Positions 7,470 to 15,878 of a stretch of DNA of 64,000 nt are shown piece by piece (the stretch's first letter is position 1; the number at the start of each line of letters is the position of its first letter). The stretch is from NCBI GenBank assembly GCA_001556025.1, contig LSIB01000136.1, forward strand, positions 248,001 to 312,000, given 5' to 3'. Source of the stretch: Rhizobiales bacterium CCH3-A5. Its GTDB lineage: Bacteria; Pseudomonadota; Alphaproteobacteria; Rhizobiales; Beijerinckiaceae. The position numbers and the translations under genes are program-made. The notes beneath the pieces are model-generated. The model had not been told where the DNA came from and made no database searches. It was given only the letters and a program-made list of their open reading frames with translations.

Positions 7470-8597
7470 ATGCCTAAGTCGCGTACGCTGTTCGGACGCC
7501 CGGACGAGACCAGCCTTGTGACGGTCGATCGCGCGCTGGCGGAGTTCCGCTCCGGCCGCCCGGTACTGTTGCGCGACGGCGAAAAGCTGGCGCTGGCGAT
7601 GTCGGCAGAACTCGCCGACGCCGAACTCGCCGGCCGTTTGGGAGAGATTGCGGCCGGGCGTGCGCACCTCATCCTGAGCGCCGCGAGACTGCGCCGCATC
7701 GGCGCGAAGGGCCGCAGCGAAACCGGCATTTTCGCCATTCCTGTCATGGACTTGGCCCGCATCGAGATGCTGGCGCTGAAGACCGACGGCAAGATGGATG
7801 CGCCCGTTGCGCCGGCTTCCGCCATCGACGAGGCCGCGCTCGAACTGGCGCGTCTGTCGCTTGTCCTGCCGGCGATCATACTCGTGCCGGTCACGGCCGA
7901 CACCGTGGCGGGCGAGCCGCTGGTCGAGGTCGCGATCGCGGCGGTCAATGCCTTCCGTCAGGCCCAGGTCGCCTCGCTGGCGATCGTCGGCCGGGCCCCG
8001 GTTCCGCTCGAGGGCGCGCCCGAAACCGAGTTCGTCGTCTTCCGCGGCGGCGAGGGCCTGCGCGATCAGGTCGCCATCATCGTCGGCAGCCCGGACCTGT
8101 CCGAGGCGGTGCCAGTGCGCCTGCACTCGGCGTGCCTGACTGGCGATCTGTTCGGCTCGCTGAAATGTGATTGCGGCGACCAGCTCCGCGAGACGGTGCA
8201 GTGGATGGCTGAGAACCAAGGCGGCATCCTGCTCTATCTCGACCAGGAAGGTCGCGGAAACGGCATCTCGAACAAGATGCGCGCCTACAAGTTGCAGAGC
8301 CAGGGCTGGGACACTTATGACGCCGACGAGGTGCTCGGCTTTGATCTCGACCAGCGCCATTTCGACTTCGCCGCCGCGATGCTCAAGCAGCTCGGCGTCA
8401 GCCGGGTCACGGCGCTGACCAACAACCCGATCAAGGTCGGCGCCATCAAGGCCGCCGGGCTGGAGGTCGCGGCCACCCAGCGCGTGTTGGGCCGGCCCAA
8501 CGTCCACAATGTTCGCTACCTCGCCTCCAAGCGTGACCGCGCCGGCCACGCTATCGACATGGAAGCGCTGATGGCGCGGGCCGCGCCGAAGGACTGA
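7470..8597 (+). CDS. ribA: GTP cyclohydrolase II with degenerate N-terminal DHBP-synthase-like region
   Basis: A 375-residue protein. The C-terminal half is a full GTP cyclohydrolase II: the zinc Cys triad in CLTGDLFGSLKCDCG, then LYLDQEGRGNGISNKMRAYKLQ, YDADEVLGFDLDQR and TNNPIKV. It opens GTP to the pyrimidine precursor of riboflavin. The first 180 or so residues align in outline with RibB-type DHBP synthase (LRDGEKLALAMSAEL) but lack the acidic DDEDRENEGDL-type active site, so that activity is probably lost. The start ATG 7470 is supported by length. The 286-base leader shows no riboswitch I recognise. Besides flavin synthesis it could feed the adjacent pterin-like pathway with a GTP-derived pyrimidine. 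Confidence 0.9.
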   Translation: MPKSRTLFGRPDETSLVTVDRALAEFRSGRPVLLRDGEKLALAMSAELADAELAGRLGEIAAGRAHLILSAARLRRIGAKGRSETGIFAIPVMDLARIEMLALKTDGKMDAPVAPASAIDEAALELARLSLVLPAIILVPVTADTVAGEPLVEVAIAAVNAFRQAQVASLAIVGRAPVPLEGAPETEFVVFRGGEGLRDQVAIIVGSPDLSEAVPVRLHSACLTGDLFGSLKCDCGDQLRETVQWMAENQGGILLYLDQEGRGNGISNKMRAYKLQSQGWDTYDADEVLGFDLDQRHFDFAAAMLKQLGVSRVTALTNNPIKVGAIKAAGLEVAATQRVLGRPNVHNVRYLASKRDRAGHAIDMEALMARAAPKD

Positions 8598-8656
8598 CGC
8601 GAGCCGGGCGATAGCCGCCGGTTGATACGAGGCCCGGCTTCGGGCACAGCGACGGG

Positions 8657-11017
8657 ATGGCAGCGCCTTCACAGCACGGATCGACCTCGCAACGCTGGCC
8701 TCTGGCCAGCGTTTTCGCGATCGTCTTTGTCGCCTGGTTCCTGCTCTCCTGGCCCTGGCTCTCGGGCGTCGTCACCATCCCCTGGGACGCAAAGGCGCAT
8801 TTCCACCCGCAGCTCCAGTTCCTGGCCAGCAGCTTGCACAAAGGGCTCTCGCCGTTCTGGGCGCCGTTCGTCTTCGCCGGCCAGCCGCAGGTCGCCGACC
8901 CGCAATCGCTGATCTTCTCGCCCTCCTTCGCGCTGATCGCGGCGCTGAACCCGACGCCGGATTTCCGCTGGAGCGACGGCGCGGTACTGGGGACGTTGCT
9001 TGCCGGCGCTTTCGCTATCGTCGTGCTGTTCCGCGACCGCGACTGGCATCCGGCCGGGGCAGTCGTCGCGGCTTTGTGCTTCGCCTTCGGCGCGGCGGCT
9101 GCCTGGCGCATCCAGCATGTCGGGCAGGTGCTGAGCCTCGGCTATTTTGCGATTACGCTGGCGCTGGTGGCGCGCGCGCTGGAGCGCGGATCGCTGCTCT
9201 ATGGCTTCGCGGCAGGCGTTGTCGCCGGCTTCATGGTGTTGGGACGCGACCAGGTCGCGCTGATCGGCGTCTATGTACTGGCAGGGCTCGTCATCGCGGC
9301 GATCGCGATGGCGCAGCGGCCATGGCGCGCGCTGATGGGCAGCCTTCTGCCTCTGATCGCCGGAGGCGTTGGGGCCGTCCTCGTTGCGACCTTGCCGATT
9401 CTTCTGACGGCCTTCTTCGCCGGGGACTCGAACCGGCCCGTCATAGACGTGATCGAGGCCGGCAAGGGCTCGCTGCATCCCGCCGCTTTGCTGACCGGCC
9501 TCTTCGCCAATCTCTACGGCGCGGCCGGGCCGCTGGACAATTTCTGGGGCGCGCCGAGCCCGGCCTGGGAGGCGCGCTTCGGGCCGCTCCAGCTCTACCT
9601 CGCCCGCAACATGAGCCAGCTCTATCTCGGGCTGGCCCCGATGCTGCTGATCCTCGGACTGGGCATCCTGCGCGGCGCGCTGCTGCGACGCGAGATCGTG
9701 GCGTTGAGCATGGCCGCCCTGATCGTGCTCATCTTTGCGCTCGGCCGCTACACGCCGGGCTTCCGGCTGCTCTTCGAGCTGCCGGGAATCGCCTTCTACC
9801 GCCGACCAGCCGACGCGCTTTTCATCCTCGGCGCGCTGCTGGCGCTGCTGGCGGGCTATCTCACCCATCTGGTGATGAGCGACGACGCGCCCGCGATGCG
9901 TCGCGGGCACTGGCTCGCTCTGGCTGCAACGGTGCTCGGCGCGCTCGGCCTTGCCCTCTGGCTCGCCGCCACCGTCGGCCGGCTGCATGTCGCGGCGGTC
10001 CCGCTGCTGACGGCGCTGCTCTGCGGCATCCTCAGCGCCGGCGCGCTCGTCGCCGCGCGGGGACTGAGCTTGCAGGGCTCGCCGCGCGCGGCCGCCATCG
10101 TACTGGCCGCGATGCTCACGGTTGATCTCTCGGTCAACAATGGCCCCAGCGAGTCCACCGCTTTGCCGGCACAAATGTACGAGGTCCTGCGCGCCGACAG
10201 CGCCAACGAGACCATCGCGCTGCTGAAGCGCGAGACCGCCCGCACGAAATCCCCCGACCGGCGCGACCGCATCGAACTCGCCGGCATCGACTTCCACTGG
10301 CCCAATGCCAGCCTCGTCCACGAACTCGACAATACGCTCGGCTACAACCCGCTCCGGCTCGGCCTCTACAGCAAGGCCACCGGGGCAGAAGATCATGTCG
10401 CCCTGCCCGACCAGCGCAAGTTCGCACCCCTCATGCCCGGCTATCGTTCGCTGCTCGCCGACATGCTGGGCCTGCGCTTCATCGCCACAGGCGTCCTCGC
10501 CGAGCAGATCGACAAAAGCCTGAAGCCCGGCGACCTCGTCCAGATCGCCCGGACGAAGGACGCCTATGTCTACGAGAACCCGCGCGCTTTGCCCCGCGTG
10601 CTGGTCGTCACCACCGCATTGAAGGCGGATTTCGATGCGATCCTTTCGACCGGGCAATGGCCGCAGGGCTTCGACCCGCGCAAGACAGTGCTGCTCGACC
10701 GCGAACCCCAGCAACGGCCGACAGGCCCGGCCCAACCGGGTTCCGTCAGCATCTCCGACTATGGCACCACGCAGGTGACGCTGGCGGTGGACGCCCCCCA
10801 TGGCGGCTTCGTGGTGCTCAACGATGTCTGGCATCCCTGGTGGCAGGCCGAGATCGACGGTAAGCCGGTCGAACTGCTCCGGGCGAACGTGCTGTTTCGG
10901 GCCGTCATGGTTCCGCCAGGACGCTCGACGGTGCGCTTCGTCTTTCGTCCGTTCGAGGGGCTTTACGCCGATATCGGCAGGCGTCTGAGGGCGGGGCGCG
11001 TAAAGCCGGCGGGGTGA
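8657..11017 (+). CDS. YfhO-like polytopic membrane protein
   Basis: A 786-residue integral membrane protein with about a dozen hydrophobic segments across residues 15-490, then a 270-residue C-terminal domain ending in a beta-rich stretch (GGFVVLNDVWHPWWQAEIDGKPV and the following RSTVRFVFRPF). That ending and the early loop IPWDAKAHFHPQLQFLASS with FWAPFVFAGQPQVADPQ match the YfhO family of GT-C-like proteins, thought to move lipid-linked sugars or glycosylate teichoic-type polymers in Firmicutes. Its role in this organism is unknown. It follows ribA by 59 bases on the same strand and may share its transcript. A very long antisense reading across it is a GC-codon shadow. Confidence 0.8.
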   Translation: MAAPSQHGSTSQRWPLASVFAIVFVAWFLLSWPWLSGVVTIPWDAKAHFHPQLQFLASSLHKGLSPFWAPFVFAGQPQVADPQSLIFSPSFALIAALNPTPDFRWSDGAVLGTLLAGAFAIVVLFRDRDWHPAGAVVAALCFAFGAAAAWRIQHVGQVLSLGYFAITLALVARALERGSLLYGFAAGVVAGFMVLGRDQVALIGVYVLAGLVIAAIAMAQRPWRALMGSLLPLIAGGVGAVLVATLPILLTAFFAGDSNRPVIDVIEAGKGSLHPAALLTGLFANLYGAAGPLDNFWGAPSPAWEARFGPLQLYLARNMSQLYLGLAPMLLILGLGILRGALLRREIVALSMAALIVLIFALGRYTPGFRLLFELPGIAFYRRPADALFILGALLALLAGYLTHLVMSDDAPAMRRGHWLALAATVLGALGLALWLAATVGRLHVAAVPLLTALLCGILSAGALVAARGLSLQGSPRAAAIVLAAMLTVDLSVNNGPSESTALPAQMYEVLRADSANETIALLKRETARTKSPDRRDRIELAGIDFHWPNASLVHELDNTLGYNPLRLGLYSKATGAEDHVALPDQRKFAPLMPGYRSLLADMLGLRFIATGVLAEQIDKSLKPGDLVQIARTKDAYVYENPRALPRVLVVTTALKADFDAILSTGQWPQGFDPRKTVLLDREPQQRPTGPAQPGSVSISDYGTTQVTLAVDAPHGGFVVLNDVWHPWWQAEIDGKPVELLRANVLFRAVMVPPGRSTVRFVFRPFEGLYADIGRRLRAGRVKPAG

Positions 11018-11256
11018 AATACCGGCTGACAGGCGGCTGAACGGTTCGGTCAACCTTGCAGATCGGGAACTGCGCACCAGAAACGCAAGGGTGATCGAGC
11101 CCTTTCGTCCCAATCTCCAGCGTGTGTTTCCCGCAGCCAGCACATCCAGCCCCGGCGTTCGGCCCGCTGACCAAACTCCCGCGACGGTTGTATTCCTCCT
11201 GCCAGTTTCGGCCACGGGTGCGTGCAAGTAACGCCGCCTTGTCCTAGAGGCCTGCC

Positions 11257-12792
11257 ATGACGACGACGCTCTCCACCCCTGTCCCGGCCGCCGCCAAGGC
11301 GACGCGGCGCGAATGGCTTGGGCTGATCGCCATCGCCCTGCCCTGCATGATCTATTCGATGGATCTGACGGTGCTGAACCTCGCCGTGCCGACGCTGACG
11401 CGCGAGCTGAAGCCGAGCGCGAGCCAGTTGCTCTGGATCATCGACATTTACGGCTTCATGGTCGCCGCCTTCCTGATGACCATGGGTACGCTCGGAGACC
11501 GGATCGGGCGGCGAAAGCTGCTGATGACGGGGGCCGCCTTTTTCGGCCTCGCCTCGACGATCGCCGCCTTCTCGACCAGCGCCGAGATGCTGATCGTCAT
11601 GCGCGCCGTGCTCGGCGTCGCCGGCGCGACGCTTGCGCCGTCCACGCTCTCGCTCATCACCGTGATGTTCGAGGACGAGAGGGAGCGCACCTTCGCCATC
11701 TCGATGTGGATCGCGAGCTTCTCGGTCGGCGCGATCATCGGGCCGATCGTCGGCGGTCTTCTGATCGAGTATTTCTGGTGGGGCTCGGTCTTCCTGATCG
11801 CCGTGCCGCCGATGCTGCTGCTGCTCGTGATCGGGCCGTTGCTGCTGCCGGAATACAAGGCGCCGAACGCCGGCCGGATCGACCTCGCCAGCGCGCTGCT
11901 GTCGCTGTTTGCGGTGCTCGGCGTGATCTACGGCGTCAAGCGCTGGGCCGAAGCGGGCTTGGGGCTGGAGGCGGTCGCCGCGATGGCGGCGGGCGCGATC
12001 CTCGTGCTCGTCTTCATCAGGCGGCAGGCAAAACTGCCCGATCCGATGGTAGACCTCGCCATGTTCAAGATCCCCGCCTTCAGCGCGGCGCTGGCGATCA
12101 ATCTCGCCGGCATCCTGTTCATGTTCGGCAGCTTCATCTTCCTGGCGCAGTATTTCCAGCTCGTCGCCGGCCTCTCGCCGCTGCAGGCGGGACTGTGGTC
12201 GCTGCCCTCGGCCATCGCCTTCACCGCCGCGTCCTTCGTCACGCCGGCGCTGGTCGGGCGTTTCAGGCCGGCGACGCTGATGGTCGGCGGCATGGTCCTC
12301 TCGGGCCTCGGCTTCGTCTGGCTCGCGCTCGCGCCGGACCTGATCCAGATCGTCGGGGCCTCGGTGGTGTTCTCCATCGGCTTCACGCCGGTGATCACGC
12401 TGACGACCGGCATCGTCGTCGGCTCCGCCCCGCCCGAGCGCACGGGCGCGGCCTCTGCCATGTCGGAGACCGGCGCGGAGCTCGGCGGCGCGCTCGGCGT
12501 CGCGATCCTCGGCAGCCTGGGCGCTGCGCTCTACCGCGCCGGCATGGCCGATTTCGCGCTACCGGGCGTGGCGGCTGCTGCGCTGGAGCCGGCCCGCGCC
12601 ACGCTCGGCGGCGCGCTCGCCGCGGCCGCGGGCCTCGCCCCCGATCAGGCGGCGGCGCTGCTGGCACAGGCGCGCGAGGCCTTCATGACGGGTTTCCGCA
12701 CCGTCGCGGCGCTGTCGGTGCTGGGGATGCTGTTCTGCATCGCCGTGACGCTGGCCGTGCTGCGTGACGCCAAGGCGAGCGGAGGCCATTGA
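11257..12792 (+). CDS. MFS drug transporter, DHA2 (14-helix) type
   Basis: A 511-residue major facilitator protein with about 14 hydrophobic segments. DHA2-type motifs are clear: WIIDIYGFMVAAFLMTMGTL, the loop motif GDRIGRRKLL, and the antiporter-like segment IGPIVGGLLIEYFWWGSVF. The N-terminal STPVPAAAKATRREWLGL is cytosolic. It resembles SmvA/EmrB-like exporters of cationic dyes and disinfectants, but the substrate cannot be read from sequence. The 239-base gap upstream holds no gene and no strong palindrome. A 7-bp inverted repeat follows its stop and may end transcription before the protease gene. Confidence 0.88.
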   Translation: MTTTLSTPVPAAAKATRREWLGLIAIALPCMIYSMDLTVLNLAVPTLTRELKPSASQLLWIIDIYGFMVAAFLMTMGTLGDRIGRRKLLMTGAAFFGLASTIAAFSTSAEMLIVMRAVLGVAGATLAPSTLSLITVMFEDERERTFAISMWIASFSVGAIIGPIVGGLLIEYFWWGSVFLIAVPPMLLLLVIGPLLLPEYKAPNAGRIDLASALLSLFAVLGVIYGVKRWAEAGLGLEAVAAMAAGAILVLVFIRRQAKLPDPMVDLAMFKIPAFSAALAINLAGILFMFGSFIFLAQYFQLVAGLSPLQAGLWSLPSAIAFTAASFVTPALVGRFRPATLMVGGMVLSGLGFVWLALAPDLIQIVGASVVFSIGFTPVITLTTGIVVGSAPPERTGAASAMSETGAELGGALGVAILGSLGAALYRAGMADFALPGVAAAALEPARATLGGALAAAAGLAPDQAAALLAQAREAFMTGFRTVAALSVLGMLFCIAVTLAVLRDAKASGGH

Positions 12793-12815
12793 GCGTTGGT
12801 CGACGTGACGAACTG

Positions 12816-12836
12816 AACTAGGCTCGACACCTAGTT
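12816..12836. terminator. Short inverted repeat after the MFS gene
   Basis: AACTAGG at 12816-12822 and CCTAGTT at 12830-12836 are perfect complements around a 7-base loop. There is no T-run, so it is only a weak candidate terminator. It could also mark the left edge of the AT-richer protease segment. Confidence 0.3.
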
Positions 12837-12838
12837 GA

Positions 12839-13915
12839 TTGTCTCTATTGGCCTCGCAGTGGCGAAACAGCGTGATCAAGCCTCACATCGGAATTCTGAA
12901 ATCTGTCTGGTCACGTGCCGCAAACGGCCAGTGGGCTATTGCGGATTTGAAAGGGATCGAGCTCCGGCCCCAAACTGGATTCCAGTCAAATTTTTTTGCT
13001 GTAGAAAGTCAGTTGGAGTTGATGACGTCCCGACCTAGCGGGAACATTACGGAATTGATGGCGTCGTTCGGTCCGACTGATTTTTTGTTAAAGCAAAGCA
13101 TTGCCCCAGTTGTCTCATGGCGAGACGGCGATAAATATATCAGAATCATAGGAACTGCTTCTGTAATTAGCTGTACTGGCTATGCTATAACTGCGGCGCA
13201 CGTACTGATGGATCCGTTTGAAGGCGATTACAGCAGCGTGAAATTTAATAAAAATAAAAGTATAATCGATGATAAATTTAATTTTGGCGTTTTGATCCCT
13301 ACTGGGCCGGGATACGGCGTCAAAGGATTTATATACTTTCCCTTCGAAAAATACTGGGTCTGGGGAAAATGGCTAGAATCGCCCTTATTCCATGAACGAG
13401 ATCGTTTTGATTACTTGACAGACCTCGCGATCTGCAAAATGCCAAACGACGCCGCGCATCAACCCTTGAGTTTGTCTTTGAACGCATTTTTACCCAATGA
13501 AACTGCATACTCGATCGGCTACGCGGAAATGGATGACATACCTGTAGAATACGGCGAGAGGGGAATGATAATTCCCGATTTCAAAGCCGATTTATACGTT
13601 TCAGTTGGCGAAGTAATGAGAGTCTTTCCAGAGAACCATCTTGATCGAGAGGTGCCAACACCTGGACCATGCTTTGATTTTCGCGCAAAGATTCCCGGAA
13701 AAATGAGTGGTGCGCCAGTTTTTGGGGCCGAAGGCGCAGTCGTTCGCGGCGTTATCAGCCGCAGTTTCTCAGGCGAACAGCATGCTTATGGCGCCATGGT
13801 TGGGCCAGCAATGCATCTCTCGCTTAATGAGCCACAGGTTTCTGGGCGCACTTTGAAGGCGCTCATGGAATCGGGTCAGGAAGGAATTGCTCGCATTCAC
13901 GGCGCGGGGCTGTAG
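12839..13915 (+). CDS. Trypsin-like serine protease, probably horizontally acquired
   Basis: A 358-residue protein read from TTG 12839; ATG 13022 is an alternative start that would still keep the whole protease domain. The catalytic triad of a trypsin-like fold is visible: H121 in GYAITAAHVL, D195 in LTDLAICKM and S290 in GKMSGAPVFG, which has the usual GxSG. There is no signal peptide and no PDZ domain, so a cytosolic role is likely. The segment is visibly AT-richer than everything around it (runs such as aatttaataaaaataaaag) and uses many AT-ending codons, which points to recent transfer. It stands alone between two ordinary GC-rich genes. Its target is unknown; stress or defence-associated proteolysis is a guess. 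Confidence 0.75.
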   Translation: MSLLASQWRNSVIKPHIGILKSVWSRAANGQWAIADLKGIELRPQTGFQSNFFAVESQLELMTSRPSGNITELMASFGPTDFLLKQSIAPVVSWRDGDKYIRIIGTASVISCTGYAITAAHVLMDPFEGDYSSVKFNKNKSIIDDKFNFGVLIPTGPGYGVKGFIYFPFEKYWVWGKWLESPLFHERDRFDYLTDLAICKMPNDAAHQPLSLSLNAFLPNETAYSIGYAEMDDIPVEYGERGMIIPDFKADLYVSVGEVMRVFPENHLDREVPTPGPCFDFRAKIPGKMSGAPVFGAEGAVVRGVISRSFSGEQHAYGAMVGPAMHLSLNEPQVSGRTLKALMESGQEGIARIHGAGL

Positions 13916-13985
13916 CTTCAATGCCTTGCGTATTCGCAGGTTAGGCTTGTTGCGCTTAACGCCCGTAATAGCACTACTGTGACAG

Positions 13986-14846
13986 TTACCCCAACGCCGC
14001 CATCACCGCGACCGGCTGCACCGGCAGCCCGGCCAGCACCTGAGCAAGCCCGTCCTTATCGATCGCCCCATCGCGGATCGTCTCGTCGCGATGGATGCCG
14101 CCGGCGATGAACAGGCTATCGAAGCCCATCAATCGCGCGCCAGCGAGGTCGGTGCGGACCGCGTCGCCGATGACCAGCACTTTCGCGGGATCGACCGGGT
14201 GGCCGCCGCGCGCGCGGCGCGCCGCCTCCAGCGCCAGATCATAGGCCGGGCGATAGGGCTTGCCGGCCCAGGCGACCGAACCGCCGAGCTGTTCGTAGAT
14301 CGTCGCCAGCGCGCCGGCGCAGGGCAACAACCGCTCGCCGACATGGACCACGAGATCGGGGTTGCCGCAGATGAACGGCACGCCCCGCGCCGCGAAACGC
14401 TCAAGCAGCGGCCGGTACTGCTCCGGCGTCTCGGTCCTGTAGTCGTTGAGTTCGGTCGCGACGACGAGGTCCGCCTCATCTTCGTCGACCAGTTCGACGT
14501 CCGCGCCTTCGAACACGGCGCGGTCGGACTGCCAGCCGATATGAAAGACCTTCCGATGATGGCTATCGGCGATCAGGGCCTTGGTGACGTCGCCCGACGT
14601 GACAAGGGCATCCCATGAACCGCGCGGCACGCGCTTGGCGTCGATCACCTCGGCGACCTGCTCGGAGGGTCCAGGCGCGTTGGAAAGCAGGATGACCGCC
14701 CCGCCCTTCTGGCGAAACGCCGTCAGCGCGGCGCAGGCAGGCTCCAGCGCCCACAGGCCATCATGGACGACGCCCCAGACATCGCTGATCAGCACGTCGT
14801 AGCGGGCGAGCAGCGTGCCCGCCTCGGTCAGGATCGGAACGGTCAT
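13986..14846 (-). CDS. HAD-superfamily hydrolase, TIGR01459-like
   Basis: A 286-residue HAD protein with a CapC/NagD-type C2 cap. Motif I reads LISDVWGVVHDG: the nucleophile Asp is kept, but the Asp two residues later that usually acts as general acid is Trp, as in the TIGR01459 subfamily. Motif II is AVILLSNAPGPSEQV, and the C-terminal acidic motif is KVLVIGDAVRTDLAGARLMG. It is most likely a phosphatase of a small sugar or nucleotide, or has lost activity. ATG 14846 overlaps the stop of the PfkB kinase (TGATG), so kinase and HAD are co-translated and probably act on the same metabolite. A TTG one codon upstream was not preferred. Confidence 0.85.
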   Translation of the reverse strand: MTVPILTEAGTLLARYDVLISDVWGVVHDGLWALEPACAALTAFRQKGGAVILLSNAPGPSEQVAEVIDAKRVPRGSWDALVTSGDVTKALIADSHHRKVFHIGWQSDRAVFEGADVELVDEDEADLVVATELNDYRTETPEQYRPLLERFAARGVPFICGNPDLVVHVGERLLPCAGALATIYEQLGGSVAWAGKPYRPAYDLALEAARRARGGHPVDPAKVLVIGDAVRTDLAGARLMGFDSLFIAGGIHRDETIRDGAIDKDGLAQVLAGLPVQPVAVMAALG

Positions 14847-15790
14847 CAATTGGCTTTCCGCGATTCAAGCGCGATGCGCGCCTCGACCTCGGCCCGGCGC
14901 GGCACCGGCGCGACCGCGCCATAGCCTTCCGTCGAGAGCGCGGCCGCCACATTGGCGTAAGCGCCAGCGGCAAAAGCATCGCTGGTGCGGATATATTCGG
15001 CGAGGAACGCGCCGTCATAGCAGTCGCCCGCGCCGGTCGCGTCGATGCAGTCGACCGCGATCGGCACCAGCCGCGCGCGCCGCTCGGGCGTCGCCACAAG
15101 CGAGCCCTCATGGCCGAGCGTCAGCGCCACCACTTTGGCCCCCATGCGCAGATAGACATCGGCAATGGCGTCGGGGTCTTCCAGCCCGGTCAGCAGCCTT
15201 GCATCGTCCAGCCCCGGCAGCACGATGTCGGCCATGGCGCAGGCGGCATGGACGATCGCGCGCGCCCGGGTCAGCGGCCACAACTTCAGGCGCAGATTCG
15301 TGTCGTAGGCCGTCAGCACGCCGTTGTCGCGGGCAAGCGAAAAGGCCTCGAACACCGCGTCCGCCGCGCTGGCCGAGATCGCCTGGCTGATGCCCGAGGC
15401 CTGGATGATCTTTGCCGAGGCGATCGCATCGCGCGGCAGGTCGCGTGGGCCATAAAGGCTCGCGGCCGAGCCGGCGCGCAGATAGGAGAAGACATGGCCA
15501 GTCGGGCCGTGATCGACGAAATAGAGCCCGGTCGGCGCGGTAGGGTGCGTCGAGACATGGGCGTCGTCGACGCCCTCGCGCGCCCAGAGTTCGCGGATCG
15601 AGCGGCCGGCCATGTCGTCGCCGAGCGCCCCCGCATAGGCCGCGCGCGCTCCCTGCCGGGCGGCTGCCACCGCGCAATTGGAGGTGTCGCCGCCATGGCC
15701 GAACTGGAACGCGCCAGCCTCGGCCCGGGTCGCGTTGAACTCGCCCAGCGGCTCGCCGACGCAGAGCAAATCGATTGAAGTCACGGTCAC
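14846..15790 (-). CDS. PfkB family carbohydrate kinase (KdgK-like)
   Basis: A 314-residue ribokinase-fold enzyme. The N-terminal substrate motif is FQFGHGGDTSNCAVAAARQG, and the C-terminal PfkB signature is DATGAGDCYDGAFLAEY, whose Asp is the catalytic base and whose GAGD forms the anion hole. Spacing and the YDTNLRLKLW segment fit the 2-keto-3-deoxygluconate kinase branch, so phosphorylation of KDG or a related keto sugar acid is the best guess. Start is GTG 15790; no better ATG lies nearby. It is the first gene of a two-gene operon with the HAD protein and is preceded by 88 bases of non-coding DNA. Confidence 0.87.
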   Translation of the reverse strand: MTVTSIDLLCVGEPLGEFNATRAEAGAFQFGHGGDTSNCAVAAARQGARAAYAGALGDDMAGRSIRELWAREGVDDAHVSTHPTAPTGLYFVDHGPTGHVFSYLRAGSAASLYGPRDLPRDAIASAKIIQASGISQAISASAADAVFEAFSLARDNGVLTAYDTNLRLKLWPLTRARAIVHAACAMADIVLPGLDDARLLTGLEDPDAIADVYLRMGAKVVALTLGHEGSLVATPERRARLVPIAVDCIDATGAGDCYDGAFLAEYIRTSDAFAAGAYANVAAALSTEGYGAVAPVPRRAEVEARIALESRKAN

Positions 15791-15878
15791 GGGGCGTTTG
15801 CACCATCTCGGCTGGCGGGGAGGCCTTCCTAGACCATGCAGCCTCGCGGAGGAAAGCGGCTTTGCGCCGATCCTGCGG

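Noticed and set aside
8669..11227. 852-codon leftward open frame opposite the YfhO-like gene
   Set aside because: Its translation is rich in Arg, Gln, Asp and Glu with no hydrophobic core or family motif, and it mirrors the codons of a clear membrane protein. It is a high-GC antisense shadow.
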